IMG/VR virus record: IMGVR_UViG_3300028829_005657
Coordinates: 1 to 24,547 of that record
Origin: a virus
Length of the DNA stretch: 24,547 bases
Strand: one strand, 5' to 3'
Under the pieces are notes generated by a model, which was given only the letters and a program-made list of their open reading frames with translations, ran no database searches and had not been told where the DNA came from. Of the stretch, positions 1 through 5,244 are shown piece by piece (the first letter of the stretch is position 1; every line of letters begins with the position of its first letter). A program made the translations under genes and the position numbers.

Positions 1-48
1 TCTCCAATGGTGGTTGGTTTTTAAATAAAGGGATTATTCCCACCACAT

Positions 49-60
49 GTGCGAAGCACT
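49..60 (-). repeat. Leader hairpin repeat GTGCGNAGCACT, copy 1
   Basis: A 4 bp stem GTGC/GCAC around a GAA triplet. It is the same 12-mer, apart from one variable base, as the copies at 3394, 4173, 4587 and 5569. In the other four copies the hairpin lies 33-46 bases upstream of a minus-strand start codon. By analogy this copy would belong to the leader of a leftward gene starting just outside the window. The 125 bases between the left edge and the terminator hold no credible gene. They also contain a TAATCA/TGATTA inverted repeat at 61-86. Confidence 0.6.
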
Positions 61-124
61 TAATCAGCGCGCGCAGAAGATGATTAGCGGAGGTGATACA
101 GTTCTCGTGTGTTTTATTTGGCTT

Positions 125-150
125 AAAAAAATAAAACACCCCGAAGGGTG
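125..150 (-). terminator. Rho-independent terminator of the leftward gene block
   Basis: Read on the minus strand, a perfect 5 bp stem CACCC/GGGTG closes on the stable TTCG tetraloop and is followed at once by TTTTATTTTTTT. It begins directly after the stop codon of the DUF4326 gene at 152-154. This is a textbook intrinsic terminator and most likely ends the leftward early operon. The U-tract segment is also half of an 11 bp inverted repeat, 109-119 with 129-139. Confidence 0.85.
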
Positions 151-151
151 C

Positions 152-508
152 TTAAAATTCTACTTCATGAAGCTCAAGATAATGAATTAACTTATCTCTT
201 ATAACCTCACCGTGGCACTGTAACGGCGTACAATGGCACTGTAGGTTAACTACGTGACCATCACATACCAAATCAAAGATATGCTCGAACAGTTCCAATA
301 GAGGCTGATTCTCTTGCTTATCAAGCTCATGGTCTAAGAAGTGTTTGTAAGATTCACATACACCCTCTCTGTCCTCTGGACGGTACAGCACATAAGGATT
401 ACCCAATGCTGTAGCTCTATCAATTCTGATATTCTTAAAGCCAGTAAGTTCTTTACCGACTTTACCTATCAGAATACGTTGGTTCCAATTATTCACTTTC
501 AATATCAT
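152..508 (-). CDS. DUF4326 family protein
   Basis: A 118-residue protein matching the DUF4326 family. It has the N-terminal signature IDRATALGNPY (about residues 29-39) and the C-terminal signature LQCHCTPLQCHGEVI (about 89-103), with the paired Cys and His residues that define the family. The length is normal for the family, whose members occur widely in phages and bacteria and whose biochemical role is unknown to me. The Cys/His-rich end suggests metal or ligand binding, but that is inference. It is the last gene of the leftward block: its start lies inside the preceding small gene (20 bp overlap) and its stop abuts the terminator. No ideally spaced ribosome binding site is seen, so translation may be coupled to the upstream gene. 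Confidence 0.8.
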   Translation of the reverse strand: MILKVNNWNQRILIGKVGKELTGFKNIRIDRATALGNPYVLYRPEDREGVCESYKHFLDHELDKQENQPLLELFEHIFDLVCDGHVVNLQCHCTPLQCHGEVIRDKLIHYLELHEVEF

Positions 509-659
509 CCTTATCTACAATCTCAGTGTAGTATTCCTCATGGTTTAAATTAATGTTCACACCATTCTCGGTACGTTGAAGACCACGTTGTGTTGCTGAA
601 CTACCGATTGTTTTAAGTACTGAACCATCACTATGTTTTTTAATTGCTATCGTATACAT
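489..659 (-). CDS. Small hypothetical protein (56 aa)
   Basis: This ORF of 57 codons is short but well supported. Its ATG follows the stop codon of the upstream gene in the arrangement TAATATG, and a GGGAG ribosome binding site lies inside the end of that gene at normal spacing. It begins MYTIAIKKHSDGSV and ends in an acidic DKDDIESE tail. It has no membrane segment and no motif I recognise. It sits between a one-helix membrane protein and the DUF4326 gene, overlapping the latter by 20 bp, so it is almost certainly translated from the same leftward message. Function unknown. Confidence 0.65.
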   Translation of the reverse strand: MYTIAIKKHSDGSVLKTIGSSATQRGLQRTENGVNINLNHEEYYTEIVDKDDIESE

Positions 660-660
660 A

Positions 661-864
661 TTACTCTGCTCCCAAGTAGCATTTGCCTTTCAATGTCATG
701 ATGTTATTACGAGGAACACCATCACTAATTAACTTTTGTACGCACTCATCCGCTGCTTCAGCATACTCATTTTGTTGCTGAACTGTCTGCACAACAGCAC
801 CTAACAATATAACCATTAGTGCACCTACAATCATGCCTAGACATATATCTGATTTTATTCTCAT
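661..864 (-). CDS. Small single-pass membrane protein (67 aa)
   Basis: Residues 8-26 (CLGMIVGALMVILLGAVVQ) form one strongly hydrophobic segment after a short basic N terminus. A soluble tail of about 40 residues with two cysteines follows. The layout fits an N-in membrane protein with a periplasmic tail, or an uncleaved signal anchor. Translation is coupled to the preceding gene: stop and start overlap as TAATG, and AGGAAG lies upstream at good spacing. No family recognised. It is one of a cluster of very small membrane proteins in this block, a common trait of early phage genes that modify the host envelope. That role is inference. Confidence 0.65.
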   Translation of the reverse strand: MRIKSDICLGMIVGALMVILLGAVVQTVQQQNEYAEAADECVQKLISDGVPRNNIMTLKGKCYLGAE

Positions 865-1073
865 TACTTACTTCCTGTTGATTTTTTAAGTTGAATATAT
901 GAGTGCCAAATCATCCATATGACGATTGCCATCAATATATTTAATGGAATATACACAGGTATAATTTCACCTGTATAAATCATTGCTACTGTACTGCCTA
1001 GCGCGAAGAACCCTAAAACTAGGGTTATTAGCACTGGTACTAGTAAGCCACATACTGTTTTGAGTTTATTCAT
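864..1073 (-). CDS. Small two-helix membrane protein (69 aa)
   Basis: Two hydrophobic segments, about residues 7-33 and 40-58, are separated by a short polar turn. They are flanked by a basic N terminus (MNKLK) and a basic C terminus (KKSTGSK), so both ends probably face the cytoplasm. No recognised family. An AGGAACC ribosome binding site precedes the ATG, and a hairpin at 1098-1123 lies 25 bases upstream. The gene overlaps the next membrane-protein gene by one base (TAATG), so the two are co-translated. A holin-like role is possible on topology alone, but location in an early-type block and lack of a neighbouring endolysin argue against it. Confidence 0.65.
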   Translation of the reverse strand: MNKLKTVCGLLVPVLITLVLGFFALGSTVAMIYTGEIIPVYIPLNILMAIVIWMIWHSYIQLKKSTGSK

Positions 1074-1097
1074 TTCGGTTCCTGCTTATTGCTGGCG

Positions 1098-1123
1098 CTG
1101 CACTGCGTTTGCTTGCAATGCAG
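1098..1123 (-). other. Intercistronic hairpin
   Basis: CTGCACTGC pairs with GCAATGCAG (eight of nine positions) around an 8-base loop. It lies 25 bases upstream of the start of the 69-residue membrane protein. There is no U-tract on the minus strand, so it is not a terminator. Its position matches the other leader hairpins of this block, though its sequence differs. Confidence 0.5.
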
Positions 1124-1137
1124 TCACCTCATGATGA

Positions 1138-1422
1138 TTAGATGCTTGTCATATCCATGACTAGTTCAGACACGGCTTTAGTTAACCAAATACGAGACTT
1201 GGTAGCGTAGTGAACTACGTGATGCCCACGTAAAGTAGCTGCTACTAATAAGTCTTTAATAGTCACATCTGGGTTATCTTTAACAAACTCATCATGCTCA
1301 ATATCTATAAATATATGTTCTTTAAAATGAGTATCTAAAGTTCTCATCAGGTCACCTAATTTATTAGTGCCATACTCACCAACTGTTCTGCTGCGCAGAA
1401 TATTCTTTATTGCTTGGGTCAT
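1138..1422 (-). CDS. Hypothetical protein (94 aa)
   Basis: A soluble 94-residue protein without recognised motifs, mixed in charge, with a predicted alpha/beta character. An ideal ribosome binding site (GAGGTG, about nine bases from the ATG) supports the start. A bulged hairpin at 1456-1497 lies 34 bases upstream in the leader. It is separated by 64 bases from the two-helix membrane protein gene downstream. I do not recognise the family. Real coding status rests on the ribosome binding site, operon position and lack of any competing ORF on the plus strand. Confidence 0.6.
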   Translation of the reverse strand: MTQAIKNILRSRTVGEYGTNKLGDLMRTLDTHFKEHIFIDIEHDEFVKDNPDVTIKDLLVAATLRGHHVVHYATKSRIWLTKAVSELVMDMTSI

Positions 1423-1455
1423 TTACTTAGTCACCTCAAATTGCTTGTGTAAGGG

Positions 1456-1497
1456 ATGCTGTAAGCATAACTATGTAAAGTCATGGCATTACAGCAT
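1456..1497 (-). other. Bulged intercistronic hairpin
   Basis: ATGCTGTAAGCAT (1456-1468) pairs with ATGGCATTACAGCAT (1483-1497) with two single-base bulges, enclosing a 14-base loop. It occupies the gap between the genes at 1505-1711 and 1138-1422, 34 bases upstream of the start of the latter. No U-tract follows. Like the hairpin repeats elsewhere in this block it is likely part of a 5' leader, perhaps a processing or stability element. Confidence 0.5.
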
Positions 1498-1504
1498 TAA
1501 AGGA

Positions 1505-1711
1505 TTAGCGTCGCTTACGTTTGTTCTTACGCTTCTTTTTAGCACGCTTTTGTGTAGCCGCAGAAGTACCTGCTTTAGTAGGTTTTAGTGCATCACTATG
1601 ATTACGAGCAGCTTTAACGTTTATCGCAGCATAGGGTTCTACAAATGTAGGTGGTGAGCTTACTGAGCGCAGGCTTAATGATAATGCTGATAGTAGTAAC
1701 GAATATCTCAT
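1505..1711 (-). CDS. Small protein with hydrophobic N terminus and very basic tail (68 aa)
   Basis: The N terminus MRYSLLLSALSLSL is a short hydrophobic stretch that could be a weak signal or anchor. The last 15 residues (QKRAKKKRKNKRKRR) are almost all lysine and arginine. Such a tail suggests binding to nucleic acid, lipid head groups or lipopolysaccharide. Which one cannot be decided from sequence. The start is one base after the TGA of the preceding gene (TGATATG), so the two genes are translationally coupled. No family recognised. The lysine-rich end could partly reflect low-complexity drift, but the reading frame and coupling are clean. Confidence 0.55.
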   Translation of the reverse strand: MRYSLLLSALSLSLRSVSSPPTFVEPYAAINVKAARNHSDALKPTKAGTSAATQKRAKKKRKNKRKRR

Positions 1712-1712
1712 A

Positions 1713-1976
1713 TCAATGCACCACGATTAGTAGTTCATAAGCAAGCTTACGGTTAGCTTCATACTCACGGTATGCCCAAGGGTCATTAACTTCAATGACT
1801 TCATCAAATGGTTTAAGGTAAGCAATACATTTCTTGTGCACAGCCATAGGGATAACACCCTGAATATACATGTAATGAACAAGATTCTTAATATTACGAT
1901 TCTGTGCATATACCGGTAAATCTTGCTTCTTTGCTTGGTTATGTAGGCTAACCAATAGTGCTATAAACTGTTCCAT
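1713..1976 (-). CDS. Hypothetical protein (87 aa)
   Basis: A soluble 87-residue protein, probably mostly helical, with the segment NDPWAYREYEANRKLAYELL near the C terminus. No recognised domain. AGGGAT seven bases before the ATG is a good ribosome binding site. Its TGA stop is one base from the start of the basic-tailed protein downstream, and it begins eight bases after the preceding gene, so it is embedded in the leftward operon. A second-frame ORF inside it (1727-1909) is a shadow. Function unknown. Confidence 0.6.
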   Translation of the reverse strand: MEQFIALLVSLHNQAKKQDLPVYAQNRNIKNLVHYMYIQGVIPMAVHKKCIAYLKPFDEVIEVNDPWAYREYEANRKLAYELLIVVH

Positions 1977-1984
1977 AAATATCC

Positions 1985-2392
1985 CTAAATTAAATATGAG
2001 ATTACTGTGGCTACCACAATTGCGGTTAGTCCTAATACAATACGTTTTCTGAATTTTCTTGCTTCATAATCAACAGAGGTAACAAGTAAATCTGTAATGA
2101 ATTTATTAAGTATAATATTACGACTAATACCATAGCTATCTTCATTACTATACATACCTTCTTCCTTACATAGTGTTGTATAAAACGCTACCCTGTGTTC
2201 ACCATCAGGTGAAGCAACTGGATATACATAATCACCTGAGAAGTGTGGTTTACCTACAAGCTGAGCTGAAAGTTTAAATCTATTGTGTAACTCAACATCA
2301 CTAGTATGTTTATGGATATTTTGACAAATACCTACTTTATTATCTAAGTTATTTGCTAGATGGTTTGCTAGTGCTTCGTATTTATTTTTCAT
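1985..2392 (-). CDS. Tail-anchored member of a four-member early paralogue family (135 aa)
   Basis: It begins MKNKYEALANHL, exactly like the neighbouring 136-residue protein (MKNKYERMAYEL). Family features: GICQNI at residues 21-26, a SPDGEH block at 61-66, and DSYGISRNIILNKF at 86-99, the local form of the YGRRR motif. Residues 118-134 form a C-terminal membrane helix after a basic stretch (RKFRKR), so this is probably a tail-anchored membrane protein with its body in the cytoplasm. AAGGAA precedes the start. The first 50 bases of the gene are also clearly alike at nucleotide level to the upstream paralogue, indicating local duplication. The family layout (GIC motif, then YG..R near the C terminus) is seen in phage proteins of unknown function. 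Confidence 0.7.
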   Translation of the reverse strand: MKNKYEALANHLANNLDNKVGICQNIHKHTSDVELHNRFKLSAQLVGKPHFSGDYVYPVASPDGEHRVAFYTTLCKEEGMYSNEDSYGISRNIILNKFITDLLVTSVDYEARKFRKRIVLGLTAIVVATVISYLI

Positions 2393-2401
2393 TGGTGTTC
2401 C

Positions 2402-2812
2402 TTAAATTACAAATATTGCTGTTATCATTAACAGACCAACTAAACCGACTGTTTTGATGGTTGAGATAGTACGCACATACTCATCTGACTTCTTATACAA
2501 AGTAAGTATTAAAGACTGCGTAACCTTATGTCTATTCCTGCATGACTCTAAAGACAAGTCATAGAAATCACGTGCCTTATACGACTTCATAAATGCATCT
2601 GCAGGATGCTCACCGGGTGACTTGATAAAGAATAATGAATCAAGTGAGAGCAGTAATAACTTACCTGCTTCCTCTTTTGCTAAGTCTGTAAACACTGCTT
2701 TATCACCTAAGTTATACTGGTTGCAAATCTTAGACATGTTAGAACACAACGAATTACGAGTATCTAAGTTGTGTTCTAATTCATACGCCATGCGCTCATA
2801 TTTATTTTTCAT
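2402..2812 (-). CDS. Tail-anchored member of the same paralogue family (136 aa)
   Basis: I choose the ATG at 2812 (MKNKYERMAYEL) over a TTG at 2830. AAAAGG lies nine bases upstream of the ATG and the paralogue starts at the same residue. Shared features are the N-terminal block, SLCSNM in place of GICQNI, SPGEHPADAF, and LESCRNRHKVTQSL in place of the YG..R motif. Residues about 118-135 (GLVGLLMITAIFVI) form a C-terminal membrane helix. It overlaps the upstream two-helix membrane protein gene by 11 bp. Divergence from the family consensus (loss of YG, loss of GI) suggests it has drifted in function. No activity can be assigned. Confidence 0.7.
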   Translation of the reverse strand: MKNKYERMAYELEHNLDTRNSLCSNMSKICNQYNLGDKAVFTDLAKEEAGKLLLLSLDSLFFIKSPGEHPADAFMKSYKARDFYDLSLESCRNRHKVTQSLILTLYKKSDEYVRTISTIKTVGLVGLLMITAIFVI

Positions 2813-2999
2813 GAGGTGTAACCTTTTCAATGAACACAGCTATCATGTAATAGACTGTTGTAATTGAGTAAGCAACCAAGAAGTATTTAGCTAACTTGAT
2901 TGGCTGACTACTATATAATTCTAGTGGTGTAACACTAAGAATGAGGAGCAGCACTATCGTTGTAGATAGTGCCGTAATTAATGAACTTACCTTACTCAT
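2802..2999 (-). CDS. Small two-helix membrane protein (65 aa)
   Basis: Two hydrophobic segments, about residues 7-24 (LITALSTTIVLLLILSV) and 37-56 (AKYFLVAYSITTVYYMIAVF), with a basic N terminus. I chose the ATG at 2999, which overlaps the stop of the previous gene as TAATG, a layout used repeatedly in this operon. A TTG 15 bases further up is possible but less likely. It ends 11 bp inside the next gene. No family recognised. It lies immediately before the two tail-anchored paralogues, so a joint membrane function is conceivable but only inferred from position. Confidence 0.6.
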   Translation of the reverse strand: MSKVSSLITALSTTIVLLLILSVTPLELYSSQPIKLAKYFLVAYSITTVYYMIAVFIEKVTPHEK

Positions 3000-3361
3000 T
3001 AATGAAACACACAAGGTTCATCGAATGTGTAAGCACCACTACATACATCACAAGGATGCCAAGTGGAATACACATCTACGATGACATCTACATTGCTGTT
3101 ATGCCAACGAGATGCTTCATCACTTTCCATTACTAAATCCTGTAGTAATAAGAAATCATCATCACTAAGGTCACGAATAGCATCAACCTCAGTAAGCAGA
3201 TTGGTTTGCTCAAGAGTGAGTAAAACCGATGCTTTGGTTTGTTCAGTCAAGTCATAAATCTTACTGACTATTGCTACCTGTGCATTGCCTAAAGCAGCAA
3301 CACCATTTTCGATAGTGTTACAGTTAGATTTATACAGGTTTAACAATTCTTGAATCTTCAT
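2999..3361 (-). CDS. Hypothetical protein with Cys/His-rich C terminus (120 aa)
   Basis: The first 85 residues look helical and acidic (for example DAIRDLSDDDFLLLQDLV). The C terminus carries HPCDVCSGAYTFDEPCVFH, where a CxxC pair, a further Cys and flanking His residues could bind one zinc ion. AAGGAAAT precedes the ATG, and the leader-hairpin repeat at 3394-3404 lies 33 bases upstream. The stop overlaps the next start as TAATG. No family recognised. The putative zinc site is at the extreme C terminus, which is unusual for a classical zinc ribbon, so binding is a guess. Confidence 0.6.
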   Translation of the reverse strand: MKIQELLNLYKSNCNTIENGVAALGNAQVAIVSKIYDLTEQTKASVLLTLEQTNLLTEVDAIRDLSDDDFLLLQDLVMESDEASRWHNSNVDVIVDVYSTWHPCDVCSGAYTFDEPCVFH

Positions 3362-3393
3362 AAATATTTCCTTAAAGTTAAATACTATAACCC

Positions 3394-3405
3394 GTGCGAA
3401 GCACT
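3394..3405 (-). repeat. Leader hairpin repeat GTGCGNAGCACT, copy 2
   Basis: GTGC GAA GCAC, one base after the stop codon of the 3407-3769 gene and 33 bases upstream of the start of the 2999-3361 gene. The 12-mer is identical to copies 1 and 4. No U-tract follows on the minus strand, so it does not look like a terminator. Confidence 0.6.
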
Positions 3406-3406
3406 G

Positions 3407-3769
3407 CTAAGACTGGCTCACGTCTTCACGTAAGTTATCTAACATAATGTTATACACGGCATGTCTTCTACGCCCATATTCAGTAGTACGGTTCCATAAA
3501 TTGTTACTATTAACAGCGGTGATATAGGCTGTATGCCCATCATCACCACCAGCACCATCCCAAGGTTTAATGGGGAATGTATCGCATGATGGTTCATCGT
3601 ATCCGTAACCTGATTGCTTAATGGCATTGCGTAAATGAGTATGCAAATACACGTACTCATCATCGTCCTGATGTACTTCACCTATATGGTGACAAATACC
3701 ACAATCTTTATTTAAAGGTACATCTACAAACCGTTCGGCTATATCTGCTTTTATTTCTTTACTCAGCAT
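3407..3769 (-). CDS. Soluble member of the early paralogue family (120 aa)
   Basis: Family motifs: CGICHHIGEVH at residues 23-33, then SNNLWNRTTEYGRRRHAVYN at 88-107. The same pieces occur in the 113-residue protein at 4208-4549 (GICAVL, then DNLWNINTPYGRRRILVY). There is no membrane helix, unlike the two paralogues downstream. A GGAG ribosome binding site is seven bases from the ATG. The start overlaps the end of a frameshifted remnant at 3759-3862, which itself resembles the C terminus of this family. Proteins of this layout are common in phages and lack a known function. An out-of-frame ORF at 3439-3681 is a shadow. Confidence 0.7.
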   Translation of the reverse strand: MLSKEIKADIAERFVDVPLNKDCGICHHIGEVHQDDDEYVYLHTHLRNAIKQSGYGYDEPSCDTFPIKPWDGAGGDDGHTAYITAVNSNNLWNRTTEYGRRRHAVYNIMLDNLREDVSQS

Positions 3770-3862
3770 TACGTAACTCCATTAAATAATCATTAAGATG
3801 CTCATAGACTTCACAACGTAAGTTGCCATTGCTTGCTTATATAAATCACTATTAAATTCCAT
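3759..3862 (-). pseudogene. Frameshifted small gene, possible remnant of the paralogue family
   Basis: A good ribosome binding site (AAAGGGAAAG) precedes an ATG at 3862 that opens a 26-codon ORF, MEFNSDLYKQAMATY..., ending at 3782. A second frame, open to 3759, reads LRCEVYEHLNDYLMELRNAE before a stop that overlaps the next gene's start. That segment resembles the C terminus of the 4208-4549 protein (VYKELCEYLEQLNAG). One inserted base near codons 13-15 would join both into a 34-residue protein. It could be a decayed paralogue, a sequencing error, a programmed frameshift, or two unrelated frames. The evidence is short. Confidence 0.4.
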
Positions 3863-3872
3863 AACTTTCCCT

Positions 3873-4127
3873 TTAAGCTAATGCATCAACTTCACTGTAT
3901 AAAAACAAGTATTCATAGCTAACAGCTATGTACCCTTCACCCTCTAAATACTTACCATTTGTACCTTCTTGTAAAAGAATACAAGGCACACTCTCTTTAG
4001 TAATTGGGTCATAATTAGTAACTTTACTTACTAGACGATACACAGTTCCATTAGCATCACTAACTTCTATAATTACAGGTCTGTTAGTAATAACTTTAAT
4101 CATCTGATTAAGTGAATTTATATTCAT
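3873..4127 (-). CDS. Hypothetical protein (84 aa)
   Basis: A soluble, probably beta-rich 84-residue protein: alternating hydrophobic residues in RPVIIEVSDANGTVYRLV and a C-terminal YIAVSYEYLFLY. This suggests a small barrel or sandwich fold, but no family is recognised. AAGGAAT sits about eight bases before the ATG. The leader holds copy 3 of the hairpin repeat, 46 bases upstream, within a longer inverted repeat. It belongs to the leftward operon between two members of the paralogue family. Function unknown. Confidence 0.6.
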   Translation of the reverse strand: MNINSLNQMIKVITNRPVIIEVSDANGTVYRLVSKVTNYDPITKESVPCILLQEGTNGKYLEGEGYIAVSYEYLFLYSEVDALA

Positions 4128-4152
4128 GGTTTATTCCTTAATAAAAATAGTG

Positions 4153-4190
4153 TCAAACAAATACCACGCTAAGTGCGCAGCACTGTTTGA
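4153..4190 (-). repeat. Leader hairpin repeat, copy 3, inside a longer inverted repeat
   Basis: The core at 4173-4184 is GTGC GCA GCACT, differing from copies 1, 2 and 4 only at the central base. Around it TCAAACA (4153-4159) pairs with TGTTTGA (4184-4190). The outer stem shares one base with the inner one, so the two structures compete or stack. It lies between the stop of the 4208-4549 gene and the start of the 3873-4127 gene. Confidence 0.55.
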
Positions 4191-4207
4191 TTACACAAAG
4201 GGTTGGA

Positions 4208-4549
4208 TTAGATACCTGCATTTAGTTGTTCAAGGTATTCACAAAGTTCTTTATAAACAAGAATTCTTCTACGACCATATGGAGTGTTTATATTCCATAA
4301 GTTATCGTTGCTATGGAATGCATGTAAGGCACTTAAACCGCTACTAGGCACATCAGATATAGGATACAAAGGTAGTCCTGAGTACCAACCTTTATCTATT
4401 AAGAAGCTATACATTCTGGCTTTTAATAAAGACTCAGTATTTGATGATATGTCACCTTTAAGATATGCATCCTGTAACACAGCACATATACCTAAACACA
4501 CACTTTTATGAGTAAAGGCGATAACTAAAGTCTCTGGTACAACTGTCAT
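4208..4549 (-). CDS. Soluble member of the early paralogue family (113 aa)
   Basis: I place the start at ATG 4549 (MTVVPETL), which has AAGGAA at ideal spacing. A GTG at 4597 would run through the leader hairpin and is unlikely. Family motifs are CLGICAVLQDA at residues 18-28, WYSGLPLYPISDVPSS at 55-70, and NLWNINTPYGRRRILVYKEL at 83-102. The WYSG..YPI segment matches the FSGDYVYPV segment of the 135-residue paralogue, tying the soluble and tail-anchored members together. No catalytic signature is apparent. The family is recognisable in other phages but has no function I know. Confidence 0.7.
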   Translation of the reverse strand: MTVVPETLVIAFTHKSVCLGICAVLQDAYLKGDISSNTESLLKARMYSFLIDKGWYSGLPLYPISDVPSSGLSALHAFHSNDNLWNINTPYGRRRILVYKELCEYLEQLNAGI

Positions 4550-4586
4550 ATTTGTATTCCTTTTAATTAAATGAATTTCACCTCTT

Positions 4587-4598
4587 GTGCGAAGCACT
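4587..4598 (-). repeat. Leader hairpin repeat GTGCGNAGCACT, copy 4
   Basis: GTGC GAA GCAC, 38 bases upstream of the start of the 4208-4549 gene. It is identical to copies 1 and 2 over 12 bases. It marks the left edge of a 340-base stretch without a gene. Confidence 0.6.
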
Positions 4599-4939
4599 CT
4601 TAAAGTTAACTATTTCTTACCAATTAAAATCCCTGTATTTATTTGTTGGTTTATAGGGTAGATATAGTTTAATGGAGTGAGTAGATATTGGGATGGAGTG
4701 GAGACTATTATTACTACCCTAGTCAATCCTCAGAGCATTTCTCCCCTATAGGAATACAATGGCATGGCTTAATTCTATGTGTGCTTAGGATGGCTTAGAG
4801 GAGCTTGTGATGGAACTATTTAGATATTAATATTAGGAGGAATTTCCCTATCTCCCTATCTCTAATGGTGTTGTGTTGTGTGGGCTAAGTGGCTTAGGTT
4901 TTAATCCCTAATCACTATTACTAGTGACTAGGGAATTTG
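4599..4939. other. Gene-free stretch inside the early block
   Basis: No ORF here has a credible start and ribosome binding site on either strand. The stretch has a repetitive G/T-rich plus strand with the word GGCTTA recurring in ATGGCTTA, GGATGGCTTA and GTGGCTTA, and GATGGAGTGGAG echoing an earlier ATGGAGTGAG. On the minus strand CCTATAGGGGAGA (near 4740-4752) looks like the initiation half of promoters used by T7-type RNA polymerases, and TTGACT occurs at 4721-4726. Either could start transcription of the genes to the left. Alternatively the stretch encodes an untranslated RNA. None of this is proven by sequence. Confidence 0.4.
4906..4933 (-). terminator. Strong hairpin after the 83-residue protein gene
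   Basis: CCCTAATCACTA pairs with TAGTGACTAGGG around a 4-base loop. On the minus-strand RNA the single mismatch becomes a G-U pair, so all 12 positions pair. It lies just after the stop at 4940. The following ATTAAAACC is not a real U-tract, so it may be a weak terminator, an RNA-processing site or a 3'-end stabiliser. Confidence 0.5.
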
Positions 4940-5191
4940 TTACGACAGATTAGCTATACGATAATCTATACGATGAAGTTGGTTTGTCTTGTTGCTTGAT
5001 GCTGGTGCACCACGTTGTACTTGAGTACGTAGGTAACGTAGCTCTTCTACACCTAACTGGTCTAGTGGTCTAGTTTCACGCTTGAGGTAAGCTATGGCTA
5101 CCTCTGTTTGGATTGCTGTGATGGCTTCTTTATTCTGTTTGGTTAAAGAGATAAAGAGTAGTTTGAATGTTAGTTTGATTAGAGTAAACAT
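4940..5191 (-). CDS. Hypothetical protein (83 aa)
   Basis: The N terminus MFTLIKLTFKLLFISLTKQ is amphipathic to hydrophobic and could touch the membrane. The rest is charged and probably helical, with EELRYLRTQVQRGAP in the middle and a basic, His-containing end. No recognised family. AAGGACA precedes the ATG at good spacing. The leader contains a UUCG-capped hairpin at 5219-5236, 28 bases upstream. A 12-position hairpin follows the stop codon, so this gene may be its own transcription or RNA-processing unit. Confidence 0.55.
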   Translation of the reverse strand: MFTLIKLTFKLLFISLTKQNKEAITAIQTEVAIAYLKRETRPLDQLGVEELRYLRTQVQRGAPASSNKTNQLHRIDYRIANLS

Positions 5192-5218
5192 GGTTATGTC
5201 CTTATTGATAATGAGGGT

Positions 5219-5236
5219 TGCTAGTCCGAAGACTAG
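5219..5236 (-). other. UUCG-capped leader hairpin
   Basis: On the minus strand GCTAGTC TTCG GACTAGC is a perfect 7 bp stem closed by the very stable C(UUCG)G tetraloop. It lies between the 93- and 83-residue genes, 28 bases upstream of the start of the latter. No U-tract follows, so it is more likely a leader or processing element than a terminator. Confidence 0.6.
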
Positions 5237-5244
5237 CGTTGATG

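Noticed and set aside
90-190. Perfect plus-strand Shine-Dalgarno GGAGGTGAT at 90-98 with a GTG at 107
   Set aside because: The resulting short frame runs through the terminator hairpin and into antisense of the DUF4326 gene. Probably chance.
4550-4597. N-terminal extension of the 4208 gene to a GTG at 4597
   Set aside because: It would start within the leader hairpin. The ATG at 4549 has an ideal ribosome binding site.
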